This document shows positions 31,044-43,340 of a stretch of DNA of 64,000 nt, one piece after another. The notes below the pieces were generated by a model. That model was not told the origin of the DNA, did no database searches, and saw nothing but the letters and a program-made list of their open reading frames with translations. The DNA is from Mytilinidion resinicola. Lineage: Eukaryota; Ascomycota; Dothideomycetes; Mytilinidiales; Mytilinidiaceae. Every line of letters starts with the position of its first letter. Position 1 is the first letter of the stretch. The position numbers were made by a program, and so were the translations under genes. Where the stretch lies: NCBI RefSeq assembly GCF_010093595.1, contig NW_022985446.1:393616-457615 (forward strand), in the 5' to 3' direction.

Positions 31044-32908
31044 ATGAGTGATCAAGCAAAAGACGCGAACGACGCAAAAGGTCGTGTTCACTTACGACAG
31101 CTGCGAGTGCTTGGAACTGTACGTCGATACTGGTACCAGCTTTGGCAAAGTCTTGTGCGGAAGGCCGCAGTCCCGCCGGTGGTAGACAGGATCTCCGCAT
31201 TACCAGCCGAGCTGAGACTCGCCATTGTGAGCTATGTAAGTTACCAATTTCCTGACGTTAGGCAAAGTGAATCCCTAGCTAACGCGTAGCTAGGTCGAGA
31301 AGAAGACGGATCTCAGCAACATTTGCCTATTGAGTAAGACGTGGAACGACTGCGCGACGCCTGCGCTATGGAGGACCATCACCCTTCCCAGGTCACCAAT
31401 CTCGGCGCAGGAATTCTTGACACTGCTCAGCGAGGGATCGATAGAACCGATCAAGCATGTCCAGTCTTTCAAGTTTCCCGAATATCATCTTCCCGGAAAA
31501 ATGGGCAAATACTACAAGTCTATCTTGCCACACCTCCCTCAAGGGCGCATCTTGGAAGCCGATATCTGCGAGTATCCCGTTAAGGACATATTGGATCTTG
31601 TCGAAACACATAATCGCCTCACTGACCTCACGATTAAGGTCCCTTACACATCTAGCCTCGTTCCAGTGCCGGACGCCATATCATGTCGGCGTCTCGATCT
31701 ATCTAGATTCTCCGTGGTCTTTGAAAAGTGGTACAGGTATCCAGGCCAAATGGACCCTCAGTTCTCCATATGCTTACCACTTATGCTGAACTCGCCAGAC
31801 CTCAAACACCTATCGATCAACTTGATGGGTGTGGGTTACTCCGAGTGGCATCCATATCCGCTCCCGAACGTCTTGCTTAGCAAGCTCTTTGCGGCGACAA
31901 GAACTACACCAATTGTCGAGCTAAAATTGGGCGGAGTCGACCTATCTGCACTTAGCCGACTTGATCCGTCGAGCATTTCGTTCAAAACCTTGAAGGTTTT
32001 CCATGTCGAGCGATGCCAATCTGCGGGGGTGCTTTTGAACATTTTTTCCGACATGCATGAGCAGTTTCACGAATCAGCACACCCCAAGACCAACCTTCGA
32101 ATATTCTGTTACGCTCCGTCAAAGCGTTACCATTACGCTGCACCAGATGGTCACCATATGGGCTTTGGAATGCGTCGCATCCTCAAGAGATTCTTGACTT
32201 CTTTCTCAGGCCTAGTCCGGCTGACGATCATGTCATACGAGTCACTCGAGACTAGAGTCGGCGAACCCATGGCTTTCTCGATACTACCTACGTACAGCCT
32301 GTTCAAAACACATGCCTCCACACTACAATACCTTTTGATTGGACTGGAGCAGGACCAAGAGACGACGAGGAGGATGATACCTTGGTACCCACTGTACCCT
32401 AAGGAGGAGATTGCGCTGATATGCGCTAACTGTCGCAAATTAGAGCAGCTTGGCCTACCGCTTTTTGGAGAATACGGAGCGCCTGAGTACATCGTAAGCA
32501 ACGACCCATTCCGTGATGCCTCACTTAAAACGCCCCTCTTTTAGTTGAGTAGGATGATGCTAACTGAATCCTTATCATTTCAAGGGCGAATTTACCCGTC
32601 TTCCAAATTTACACACTCTCCGCATCACTTCTGGCCACAACGACAAATGGAAAGAACGGAAGAAAAGGTTCGCACGATCCTGCCTGACATCGTTGGTTAG
32701 AAAAGGCAGCAACATTCAGATCTCTGCACTCGTGCCGATGGGTACCCGCAGCTACCATAAAGATGACTTCGCTGTTTGGCGGCTTCAAGATAAACAAGTG
32801 TTGACTGATGGGCGCATTGGATGGGTCGAAGTGGACAAGATCGAGATTGAAAACTTGGGCGAGCATAAGACTGACATACTGACTGGAGGTGAGGCGGGTC
32901 AGTACTAG
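31044..32908 (+). CDS. F-box/LRR-like protein, tandem copy 1
   Basis: Putative substrate receptor of an SCF ubiquitin ligase, about 571 residues. Exons 31044-31235, 31294-32493 and 32585-32908. The F-box spans intron 1: ISALPAELRLAIVSY joined to VEKKTDLSNICLLSKTWND. The rest is leucine-rich with degenerate repeats (NRLTDLTIKVP, LKHLSINLMGV, TPIVELKLGGVDLS, KTLKVFHVERC, LICANCRKLEQLGLPLF). The last exon supplies RLPNLHTLRITSGHN. Intron positions and phases match those of copies 2 and 3, showing tandem duplication. This copy has a longer basic N-terminal extension than the others. Target unknown. Confidence 0.85.
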
Positions 32909-33575
32909 TAAGGCTTTGCGTACGGACGAAGGTGACGGCGCTGGCCTCCATAGTGAGTAAGCGATCGGGGCTTCCTCTTTAAAGGGTCAGATACATATTT
33001 GCCCTGCCAACAACGTCGCTTGCGGTAGCTTAGGGTTTTACTGGCTAATCAACATGCTATCTCACCTGAAGGTTCTTTGGAACGATATGGGTCAAGTCTC
33101 AGCACAGACATAGCTCAGGGGTCATAGCACTTCAGTGGGTAGTACCTTTGCACCGCCAAATCTATAAGTGCTGCGACAGTGCTGTGACATATATCTAGGT
33201 ACGCCTTTTCGACGTGCCATCGGAAATCTGAGCAAGATGTAAGTTCATCCTTTTGAACAATCCATAAACTTGTTGAGCAGCCTCAGACTCGCTGGAGGTT
33301 AACGCCTGGAGACCTTTGAAAAGGCCACCAGCGATGACATAGAAACGCGTGAAAGCCTACGGCAAAATCCTGGAGAATACTCACACAGTCCTTTTGCTCC
33401 TCACCGCCGCGGCGGGCCAGCCTTTCTCCGACTCTCGGCACCTAGGTTTTTCCGAAGTGACGTTTTCGTTATCACCTCACCTCTGGCGCCAATTTTCCTT
33501 CCTTCACCAACACACCACGGCTCTACTGCTCTTTGCCACTCGTCGGCTCAGAGCGCCCAGACGGGCTTCTCGAGG
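32909..33575. other. Intergenic region between F-box copies 1 and 2
   Basis: No gene. The 130 bp before 33576 resembles the region before copy 3 (GGCGCC, TTTTC, CCTTCCTTCA, CTACT, TTTGCC in the same order), so the promoter was duplicated with the gene. Confidence 0.45.
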
Positions 33576-35293
33576 ATGGAAGACGACACAGATGGCGCGT
33601 TTCACGACGCTACGCCTACACCACCAGGCCCGGATCTGATCTCCGGCCTGCCCGCGGAGTTGAAGTACATGGTGGTGAGCAAGGTGAGTTTGCATGCGCC
33701 CGGTTGCCGTTGCCACAGCGCTGCGACTGATTTATGACGCAGATTACCAACAAAAAAGACCTTTCCAACTTGTGTCTCATGAGCAAAACCTGGAATGATG
33801 TCGCGCAACCTGCACTGTGGCACGCGTTTGAAATCCCAATCTATGGCAGAAAAAAGTCGCACAGGCTATTGGACGCATTAGCTAACCCAGCTTGCATTCC
33901 AGCAAAGCACATCCGACGGATCAGACTGTCGTCGATCTATTACTGTCATCAATCGTTGGAAAAGCAAATATGGGAGACATTGGGGCTTATCAGCCTGAAT
34001 TCTTTGGCGGAGTTTTGTGCTGAGGACGTTCCTAGCTTCAGGATCTTCGAGATCTTGAAGAACCAAAGCCGTCTTACCGATCTTACGGTAAAGAACTTGG
34101 AAGTCGAAGGAGAACACGGCACCCCGGACATCAGAACCCAATTGCACCAAGAGCTGGCTTTGCAAAACCTTTACTTTGCTTCTGAGTTGCATTCCAAGAC
34201 TGAAAATGTAGATGAGGAGTTTTCAGCTATTATCCCCATCATTATGAAGTCCCCTAGACTTCAGAAGCTCTCAATCAACATCACCAAATATTATGACGGC
34301 CCACTTACATTTCCGGCTTCTGTCTTCAACCGACTATTCATGTCATCGAGGAGCACACCAATAACGGAGCTCAGACTAAAAGGCATTGATCTTACCAAAG
34401 TCAACCACTCGGACCTCACAACCCTTAGCTTCGACGCCTTGAGGGTCCTACATTTAGAAGAGTGTACTTCAACGGCGCCTCTTCTGGATAGTCTCGCCGC
34501 CATGCACAGGCAGTTGCAAGAACAAAAGTCGCAGGCCAAGCTAGAGGCATTCGCTTACGTCACGCCACAACATGACAAACCTGAATGGCCAACGTTACGA
34601 TCTAGCCTCAAGAGATTTCTCTCTTCCTTCTCAAGTCTGCACCGATTGACAATTGTATGTCGGGACGATGACTACACATGGCTAGGTTTCGAGCTTTTCG
34701 AACTGCACGCCTCTACGCTTGAGTTCCTACTTTTTGAGTCAGAAGCGTACCCTCTGGAAGATCTCAAGTTGATCTGTACGCATTGTGAACACATCGAACA
34801 GCTCGGCATGCCACTTCCAGATACGTCGGACGAGCCCAAGGACAACCAGATTCACTACGAGAATGACGAAATTCCTTCATATTTGGTGAGCACTTCTAGT
34901 TAGAACTACACACCCGTAACGTGTGCTTCGCTGACTATTTCTCGCCTGAAGAAACAGCTTGCTCGTCTTCCAAAGCTGCACACTTTGCGGATTACGTCTG
35001 GAGACTATCTCCGGTATTTGAATGACAGCGCCCTGGCCAGATCGTGTCTTCTAGATCTAATCAGACACGGGAGCAAGATCCAGGTCTGCGCAGTCCTGCT
35101 GGTGTCTCCATTCGAAAACTGCGACTATCCGGTATACTGTCGTGTTCCCGCACGACGAGACGCAGATGGGTGTACTGGAGAAGCTAAAGTGGTGAAGGTG
35201 GAATACGGTGATGCGAATCTGGATCTGGAGAAGACATCTATACTCGGGGACTATCACCCGGAGGAATGGGATGTTCACTTCAAACCGCTATGA
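33576..35293 (+). CDS. F-box/LRR-like protein, tandem copy 2
   Basis: About 528 residues, exons 33576-33683, 33743-34885 and 34958-35293; all borders are phase 0. The F-box is LISGLPAELKYMVVSK joined to ITNKKDLSNLCLMSKTWND across intron 1. Parallel landmarks to copy 1: QSRLTDLTVKNLEVE, LQKLSINITKYY, TPITELRLKGIDLTK, ALRVLHLEECTS, LICTHCEHIEQLGMPLP, and RLPKLHTLRITSGDYL in exon 3. The first exon was placed by its ATG and by the phase-matched donor GTGAGT; it does not form a long open frame. Intact, and probably the reference for reading the broken copy 3. Confidence 0.87.
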
Positions 35294-36225
35294 GATTAAC
35301 CTTTTCTACCTCTTTATAATATTGGGAAACACTCAATATAGCTTGCTGGCTGCCAAAGTCAGTGATAGGACAAGACTTCTCTTACCTTTCCGGTAAAAGA
35401 AATATTGTCACGAGACTATACCTAGCTACAATTCGGACAGCTCTTGTCACCGTTTGGGGTTGCAATATGCGCCCTGCAATACATAACAATACTCTACCAT
35501 CTCTTAAACGTTCCATGCTCCGTTGAACATAAAGTAGCCGTCCGAGACCATCTGACGTTTCCAGAAAGCTATCAGCCTTGTCAAAACCTTCGGTTTACAA
35601 TTTTCTCTAAACGTGCCAGAGTACCTCTAGCGGTGCTAGGCAAGTGTATGAGAGCCTAGCGGGAGTGTTGCTATGTCTATCGTATCAATCTAAGTCGTCC
35701 TAGCTAGATACGCTGCTCGGTGTTCCATAGTAGGAATTCAATGCAAGGTCATAAAATTGGGCACATGGATATGCTGCTGCACGGTTCACACTATTGCTCG
35801 CTCGATGCCACTGTGAGGAGTCGCTTAACTAGCAGGTAGTCAGTCAGTCAAGAGGTAATCTGCTTCCCACTGCGTTGACCTTGACATCATATTTAGAGTC
35901 TGTAAAGTCCATTGGGTATTCCAAGCAGTGATAAGAAAGAGTGCCTCAACTTCCAAGGATGGTATAGAAATGTAATCTGGAAGCCTGATCACGTACCATC
36001 TATTACCTACTGCACAAAGCTAAGGGACTAGTGGGGCGAAAGAAGTAGAGCAGAAAGAGAACTGAGTTATCTCGAGTACCTCACTATTCACACGGACGTT
36101 TCGGCGCGGAGTATTTTCCGGGACAGCGTTTCTCAATCACCGGCGCCGGTTTTCGTTCTTCCTCCTTCCTTCATAGACACAAAACAACCCTACTACTGTT
36201 TGCCGAAACAACAGAGCTGAGCGGA
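35294..36225. other. Intergenic region between F-box copies 2 and 3
   Basis: About 0.9 kb without a gene. The promoter-like block before 36226 matches that of copy 2 in order and spacing. Confidence 0.4.
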
Positions 36226-38556
36226 ATGATGGACGTAGCAGCTTCAGCGGAAGTGGACCTCATTTCCGCCTTGCCTGCCGAATTGAAGCACTGGATCGTG
36301 GGCCAGGTAGGCCTACAGGCTCCATGCCCCGATTTAGTGAGAAGCCACGACTAACCCCCGTCAGGTCACCAACAGGAAAGGTCTCTACAACCTATGCCTG
36401 GTGAGCAAGGACTGGAACGACTTCGCGCATTCTGCGTTATGGACGGCGGTGGAGGCACCCAAAGCGGGGGATGGGAGGCTCTCCAAGTTTCTTAAAAACG
36501 TCGACGATAACGCCTTCAGCTCTGTAAAGCTCGTTCGATCCCTCAGTCAAGCGGGATGGTCTGGACTATGCAACGCAGCGTTTTCTGAGCTACAACACCT
36601 CATTTACGGCAATGAAGAAGGCATTTTTCGGGGGAATTCCAGCTAGGGTGGTCTATAATTTCTTGCAAAACCACCGACAGCTTACACATCTCGAACTCAA
36701 GGATCCTCACGCTGGCATAGGTGCGGCAGAAGGACGTTCCATTGAAATGTCCTCCGGACTTGATTGCTTTTCACTTAAAGCGCTGTCGTTCGTCTCTGGG
36801 GAAAAGATCCACCGGACTTGCAACCGTGATCTTGACCTTGACACATTCTATAAACTCATGATGAGTTCCCCAGGACTGCAGAAAGCCAGCTTAAACTTTG
36901 TCATGAAATCTTTCTTGGACATAAATGGAAGGATGCAGCTCTACCCATTTACACTTGGAAATAACGTCTTCAGTCGCCTCTTCGGCATTGAGTTGAAGAC
37001 TCCACTGAACTCAGGTTGGAATTGATGTGAACTCTGCTTGTATTGTAGTGGCCGTACGGGCCGAATATATACTAATAGGAAATGGCCCACCCCCTAGGTC
37101 TTATCAGCTCAGCTGAATAGAGGCCATTTGAAAGGAATGGACACAGCTGAGAGGACCCTGGTGTAGCTGAACAGAGGGCCTCGCCACGCTGAGTGCGCGC
37201 TAGTAGCAACCAATCAAAGAACGAGAATCAAGGAGAGAGAAAAGGGGGGGAGTGCCTGTACGTAGGTGACCGTGAACCGTATGAGTTGTTGATCCTAGGT
37301 TGTAGCTGTTACAACCCGAGTACTGACGGAGGTGAGGCTAAGAGGCGTCGGTCTGTACAAGAACAATCTGTTAGATCCCGCAAGCCTGAGATTCGATTCC
37401 TTGAAGACTCTCCACATCGAGGATTGTCTATCGCCGGACATATTGCTGAACATGCTCTCATCGATGCACGCAAAGATGAGAGAAAATGGACGCTGTGCTA
37501 CAAGACTCAAAGATTTCTCTTATCTTCCGCTGCGTCGTATCCCACATTTCTCAAATATTGACGAACAAGCCAGCCTCCGGACTTTCTTGGCCTCTTTCTC
37601 CGGTCTCACTCACCTTAGGATTTTGGCCCTCTTCGAGAATTCTGCACTGAGCGAGTTTCAGACCCTATTCAATACCTTCAAGACTCATGCCACGACGCTC
37701 AAATCTCTCCTCATTCTCCCCGGAGCTGAGGCCGAGACCAGAGTCACCAGACGCACCGTATACTACCCTTTCGAAGACGTGAAGGACATCTGCGCACAGT
37801 GCACGCGTCTCCAGCAGCTGGGCATCCCAAGCCCGGTGGCTGCGAAATACTTAGGGCTGCCAGCAGATGACCCGCGGGGCAATACTAGAGTCAACCTATA
37901 TCATGCCTTGGTAAGTTTTCAATCCGTTTCTAAGGCTCTGAGCACATGCGTTTGTCACTGCTTGGGGTCCCTCTACGGGGTTTGAAGCTCAAATCACGAT
38001 GTCAAAGTTGATGTAGCGGAAATTGGCCTACATCTTGACTAAGCAGTTACATGCTAGGTGGGCCACCGCTTACAGTGGTATTGCAGGTGCAAGATTAGAG
38101 CCCAAGCAGTGAGAGATCCGTGTGCCCAGACTTATGCTTATGATCCAGTAACATACAGGCCTTTTAGAAAATAGGGTATGCTAATGAATCATTTTCTAGG
38201 AGGAGATCGCTCGTCTTCCAAGACTGCATACTCTTCGCGTCACGCCGAGCAACAATTCGTGGTACGAAGAAGAGGCAGACACCTTTGCCGGATCATGGCT
38301 GGTAGCTCTTATCAAGAAAGGTAGCCCTATCCAACTATGTGGACTCATGCTCATTGAAAGGCGGAACTACATTCGTCCGACACCACTTCTCAGCAGCTCC
38401 GTGTATCGCCGAGTGCAAACGCCAAAGTCGGTTGGTGATGAGGGAGAATGTTTCGAAGGTGAGAAAGTTAAGTTGGAGAGTCTGGATACTGAAGAGACGA
38501 GGATTTTATGGGAGTGCTTTCCTACTGTCTCTTGTTCGCCCTCTACGATACCTTGA
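36226..38556 (+). pseudogene. F-box/LRR-like protein, tandem copy 3, disrupted
   Basis: Paralogue of the two genes upstream. Exon 1 36226-36306 (LISALPAELKHWIVGQ) joins VTNRKGLYNLCLVSKDWND at 36365. Break 1: in the G5 run at 36630-36634 the frame shifts by one base; removing one G connects NEEGIFRG to IPARVVYNFLQ. Break 2: after ELKTPL the gene is interrupted by a 313-bp insertion (37009-37321) flanked by ACTGA; beyond it the homologous VRLRGVGLYK resumes, corresponding to ELRLKGIDL in copy 2. The last intron (37911-38199, 289 nt) is far longer than in the paralogues. The final exon 38200-38556 still encodes RLPRLHTLRVTPSNN to a stop. The gene cannot make a full protein as it stands. Confidence 0.85.
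37009..37321. mobile_element. 313-bp insertion with inverted termini and ACTGA target duplication
   Basis: Begins ACTCAGGTTGGAA and ends TTACAACCCGAGT; the two ends are inverted repeats with 11 of 13 positions matching. Five-base direct repeats ACTGA flank it (37004-37008 and 37322-37326). Deleting the element and one ACTGA copy restores codons CTG ACG GAG GTG AGG, the conserved L-T-E-V-R of the paralogues. There is no coding capacity. It could be a non-autonomous DNA transposon or a solo LTR-like unit; 5-bp duplications occur with both. Confidence 0.75.
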
Positions 38557-39829
38557 TCGGCTCTAGGGAACACATCAGCAGACTTAGGACATTGGACGAT
38601 ATGAGTTTGGGGTTGAGGATACGCCTACTAGTAGGTAGCGTCGTTAGGTAGCCTAGGAAGTTTCCAAGTTGCCCAAAGTAAATCAATTACGTCTACTTCA
38701 GAGTCTTGAATATGTATTGGAGGACTCCAAACAATGACACCCCAGTGTACGCAGACTTCGCTAAGCACACATGTCACCTCACTCGCCCTCCCGAGCCCGT
38801 CTCCTACATCATTCAAGTCTCCACCCCAATCCTCTTTTCTCCCACGCTTCTCCCGAATACTTCTTAGCTCCACAGACGACCTTTCTACCTGAGCAGCCCT
38901 CATCCCAACCGCTCTCCCCACCAGGGCTACCGTTAATACAATCAACTAGTCTAAATCTAGCCTCTCTCGAAACCGATTGAATTAACATATGAGTTAACAG
39001 GCTTCCGAACCAAACAAATTGACTGAACACCATTAAATTAATTGATTGACTGACATGTTTGCCGCGTAGCACCATGCAGGCACTAAATTTTTCCTAAAAA
39101 GAGTATAGTTGCACAAGTTATGCTACTGGCACCACAACCACTCTCTCCGTCCTCATAGCACGCTCTGCTCTCCTTGCCACCCCTCAGCCTTCTCCTCAGT
39201 ATCGCCAACTGTCTCTTTTTCAGCTCCTCTTTCAAGGAAGAGAATTCCGCCGCAAGACATGAGATTGACTAATCAACGCTAGTCAATATAACCAGGCCTG
39301 GGGGTAATGTACCCGGCGCCCACTTCGCCCATCTTAGCTGCAAGTGCCCGACTCCTATTTTATAGGAGAAACTCCGCCCCGAAGCGAGAGTATGACTAAT
39401 CTGCGCTAGCGAAAGTAGTCAGGCCCTGTTCTGTGTTTGGATATACTTCGTACTCCCTCCTATCAGACGGACATACACACGTGACCTTCTAACGTTTTAA
39501 TTAGCCTGGAGGATCGCTCTCTTAAAATCACAAGGCTTAGTGGTGTAGTATAGGCACGGGTTCCTCTTCGTGTGCCTTGAGATCTGCAAGCGTGGTTATT
39601 CGAACGCTCTTAAAATGCAATTTACCACCTCCCGCTAAGATTTGGAAGGAGCATGCGCCTATTATCCTTAGATTAGGTAAAGGGACGATAGTGCAGATGT
39701 GATAAATAGGAATGAAGTGGGCAAGACTTAATCCTTAAACCATTAACACCGTATCCCAACTAACCTGCCCTACAAATCCACTCAACGACTAAACAGCCCA
39801 CTAACCCCCCTTCCCACAACCCCCTCCAC
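38557..39829. other. Intergenic region (1.3 kb) with an imperfect direct repeat
   Basis: Low-complexity CT-rich and AT-rich sequence. An imperfect direct repeat of about 65 bp is present: 39238-39303 and 39362-39427 share AATTCCGCC/AACTCCGCC, GACTAATC, CGCTAG and AGGCC in order. No gene recognised. Confidence 0.45.
39238..39427. repeat. Imperfect direct repeat, two units about 125 bp apart
   Basis: Units at about 39238-39303 and 39362-39427. Shared blocks: GGAAGAGAATTCCGCC versus GGAGAAACTCCGCCCC, then TGACTAATC, CGCTAG and CAGGCC. Roughly 70-75 percent alike by eye. Confidence 0.4.
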
Positions 39830-41618
39830 TCACCCCCTCACCCTAAACTCCACAACCGGCCCATCCTTCCGACTCGCAAACCGATCCTCAATCTGATACT
39901 CCCCCCTCCTCTCCCTCCCCTCGACCCCCTCGACCCCCTGCACCCCCTCCCTGCCCCCCTCCCCAAGCGTCTCCCCCCTCTTCGCCCTCACATCGAACAA
40001 AAACAGCACCCGCGCCACCGTAACGCTCAACTCCACATACGCCAACCCCCGCCCAATACACCCCCGCGGCCCCACGCTAAACGGGCAAAACGCCTCCCGC
40101 GCCTCCTCCAACCGCCCCACATACGGATTCTGCTGCGGGTCCGCGAGCCAGCGCTCGGGCAGGTAGCGGAACGAGTCCGGGTAGTAGGCCTCGTTGTGGT
40201 GGATCGCGTACGCGGGGACGCCGACGACGACGCCCGCGGGGAGGTGGTGGCCGTCGAGCTCGAGGCCGCCGGGCAGCACCTCGCGCGGCAGCGCGCCGGG
40301 GACTGGCGGCGTCATGCGCAGCGTCTCGTCGAGGCAGGCGCGCAGGTACGCGCAGCTATTTAAAGCCGGCCCGTTGACGATGTCCTCGACGTCCGCAAAA
40401 CTGCCCCGGATCTCTTCGGTAAGGCGGGCGAGGACGTGCGGGTTGCGCGTGAGGTAGAAAAACGTGCCGGCCAGTGCGGTGCTGGTGGTGTCGCTGCCCG
40501 CGATGATGAGCAGGTTGGACTCGCCCCAGAGCTCGGGCGCGGAGAAGCCGGCGCCGGTTTCCGGGTCGCGGGCTTGCAGGAGGTGGTAGAAGAAGTCCTT
40601 GCGGTCCGTGTCGAGGCCGAGCTGCGTGCGCGCCGTGGCTTGCGTGCGGCTGTAGGCCATGTAGCGGGTGCGGTTGGCGGCGATGCGGCGGAAGAGGAGC
40701 TTGTCGAGGTGGTAGTTGTGGAGGGTGAGGTGGGTGCCGCACTAGAGCTGTTAGTGTGCTGTTGAAGGAGTGGTGATGGAATGGCGGAGGGGGGTAGAGG
40801 TGGTATAGGGGTAGGGGGATTGGTGAAGGAAAAAGGGGAAACCTACAATCAAATGCCTATGGGCCGCATTCCCAACCAAGTCAACCGCAAACCTGTTTCC
40901 CTCCCCCTCAAGCATGCCAAACGCTTTCCCGAAGACTAGATCGCCCATGATGTCGAACACGAGCCAATTACACCAGTTCGCCATATTCCATTCGCCTGTC
41001 CACTCCCCCTTTTCCTCGCCACTAAAACCTCTCACTGCCCTCTCTCCACTCTTCTCCGCTAGAAGCCTACATCCCGCCCGTACATTCTGAAGAATGTATT
41101 TCTCTAACTCCGCCAGCGCCTTGTCGCTGAAGGCGTGACTCAGCACCCTCCGCTTCCGTGCATGGACCTTCTTATCCCGCGTCGAATGCACATTCACCGC
41201 GTTCTTGTTCACTGGGAACGCGTCGTAGAAATCGCTCTTCTTAACATTTGATTTGAAGCCGTAGATCGATTTTAGAGCCGTTGAGGTGTTGATGCTGAGG
41301 GTATTGGGCCCAATGCGCACGATGGGGCCGTAGAGTTCATGAGTGCGGTAAAATTCCAGGTGCCGGGTGCCAAGGTAGGCGTGATAGGCGAGGTGAATGT
41401 CTGTGATGCGCGCCAGGGGCGGTCCGGGGTAGCGGGCGAGGGGGTGGAGGGTTAGTCTGTATACGACCACTAGCGAAATCTTTGATACGGTATTAGGATA
41501 TGGTTGAGAGAGCGGAAGCGGGAACACTCACATATACAGCTAATCCAGCAAAGAGGGTGCCGAGAAGTAAAAGAGGAGATGTGAGAATACGGTAAAAGAG
41601 GTCTGGATAGGACGACAT
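39830..41618 (-). CDS. Cytochrome P450 (third)
   Basis: About 543 residues in three exons: 41618-41532, 41479-40847 and 40741-39830. Exon 1 gives the anchor ILTSPLLLLGTLFAGLAVY; with the TCAAAG acceptor, exon 2 starts ISLVVVYRLTLHPLARYPGP, the expected hinge. Then GPIVRIGPNTLSI, HARKRRVLSHAFSD, helix I LIIAGSDTTSTALAG, ExxR as ETLR, and the haem loop FSVGPRGCIGRGLAYVE. All junctions are phase 0. It resembles the benzoate-hydroxylase/isotrichodermin-type fungal P450s, a different branch from the two P450s of the left cluster. A Gly/Glu-rich low-complexity insert (GEGGREGVQGVEGVEG) lies near the C-terminus, encoded by a C-rich + strand. It is not obviously part of a cluster. Confidence 0.88.
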
Positions 41619-42449
41619 TGTTGGAAACCCCCTCAAGCGTTTTACGCTCTCGCACGATTTCTCTTAAGCAACTACGTGCACTGAAATTAAAGTTCCAACT
41701 CAGAAGACCACCGAGATATGCACCTTGAGAATTGAGACAGATATTGAGACAAAGAAGACACTCAGAACTAGAAAACGAACCAGAGCAGCTCCCCCGCCTC
41801 TTATATACCCCGCGACCCCATCGTGACAAAGACCACCTGCACCAACCCCGGCACCTCCCAGACTCAGCTTATCACGCTGACCCAAAGCCTAACCCGTGCC
41901 TTCCCATCCGCGTGGCTGTCGTTGGTTACACATCGTGGTTCTCGGGTCTGAGGCGGCTCGGCTTTGAGATGCGCGGCTAGTGTCGGTTGCACCAATACAC
42001 ACCCAGTAATCGCCATGCCGCTGTTGGTCGAATGGCGGGGTGCAGTGGAGCTTGGGGATGTGGGGTAAGCAGTTCGCGATACGATGGTAGATGCAGCTAG
42101 GATAGGATGGGGTATAAGCAGTGGTCTGGGGACGCGGTCTAAGCCGCATTGGTGTGGCATTCACAGTACCTACCTTCACACCTTTTAGAGAGCATAAGGA
42201 GAGCGCATGAAGCCTGTTTAACACTCGCCTAGAAGCCTTTACAAAAAGAACAGTCGTTTCGTACACCAATAATCATCCAACCTCAAGCCACGCCCTCGTC
42301 CCACGGTGACGTCACACCTCGCCATCTGATCTACCTCCAAACATCTCCATTGATAAACCCCTCCTTCCATCCCAACGCCCATGAACCTACACCTCCAAAA
42401 ACCAACCCAACCCACATCAAAATCAATCCCCACCTGAAAAGAACCAACC
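41619..42449. other. Intergenic region (831 bp), divergent
   Basis: Separates the P450 (minus) from a small plus-strand gene. Open frames on the minus strand lack domains. A CT/CA-rich leader precedes 42450. Confidence 0.35.
41799..41808 (-). promoter_or_regulatory. TATA box of the third P450 gene
   Basis: Read on the minus strand: GGTATATAAG. It lies about 185 nt upstream of the start at 41618. Confidence 0.4.
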
Positions 42450-42737
42450 ATGTCCTCCACCAAATCCTACTCCACATCCTACATCTCCTCCTCCTCAACC
42501 ATCAACGGCCACACAACCTCAGTCTCTGAAGAGACCCACACAGACCCCGAGGGGACAATCATCTACCGCACATCGCAGAAGCCCGGGGAAGATGCGAAAG
42601 TAGAGAGAGTGAGAGTGCCGAGCGGCGGCGCGGTGGAGGGGGGAGAGAAGGGGAGGATAGAGGATGTGACGGATAACGATAAGGAGTATGAGGAGCGCAT
42701 GGAGGACGAGTATGCGAAACGGGAGGGGGGTGCTTAG
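42450..42737 (+). CDS. Small hydrophilic protein of unknown function
   Basis: 95 residues, single exon, with a good fungal start context (CAACCATG after a long CA/CT-rich leader). The N-terminal third is Ser/Thr/Tyr-rich (STKSYSTSYISSSSTINGH), the middle reads EGTIIYRTSQKPGEDAK, the tail is strongly charged (KEYEERMEDEYAKRE). No signal peptide, no membrane segment, no motif I recognise. Composition and leader support a real gene, but there is no family evidence. Confidence 0.5.
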   Translation: MSSTKSYSTSYISSSSTINGHTTSVSEETHTDPEGTIIYRTSQKPGEDAKVERVRVPSGGAVEGGEKGRIEDVTDNDKEYEERMEDEYAKREGGA

Positions 42738-43340
42738 ATGGTGATGGAAGGGGTTGTATCAGATTGGCTCTAGGCAAAGGAATGACGAACGGGTGAAGTT
42801 GTGCAGGAGTATCTAAAGTGTTCTGTACAGAAAAGGTCACAGAACCACGGTCACTTTCTCAAGTATGGAAAGAATGTTAAATAAATCAAATCATTGATTG
42901 ATTGTTTCATGCATTATCATCAATGCATTATTACCGATCCCCATACCACCCTAACTATCATCATGCCACTCAACAAAAAACATGAAGAGAAGGAGTAAAA
43001 GCATCAACCCTATCGACACCCTCCTCTAACCAGGGCTCTCCCACCAATGCAGAAAGAAAAGAAAAAGGAAGCCTGACAAGGCCTTTCGTCTATGGAGCTC
43101 TTCCAGACGGACGGGACGCCACCATGCTCCTAGTGTATGTACAGTCCAAAGGGTGCATGCAAAACTGATGCAAAAAAAAGGGGGAAAGAGAATCAATCTA
43201 TCGTTTTGTGTCGTTCGTCCAATCGCTCGCGCTTTCGTCTCTGGGTATCCATCCATACAACCAACTAATACACCAACCGCAACCAAGTAAGCAAGAATTA
43301 ATCTCACTTTTCTCTCATTCGATCCATTGCGACGCCAAGA
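42738..43340. other. Intergenic region between convergent genes
   Basis: About 0.6 kb, holding two 3' ends. Short tandem TTGATTGATTG-like sequence near 42892-42905. No gene. Confidence 0.35.

Noticed and set aside
33105..33170. TAGCTCAGGGGT resembling a tRNA A box
   Set aside because: No matching B box, acceptor stem or anticodon arm nearby.
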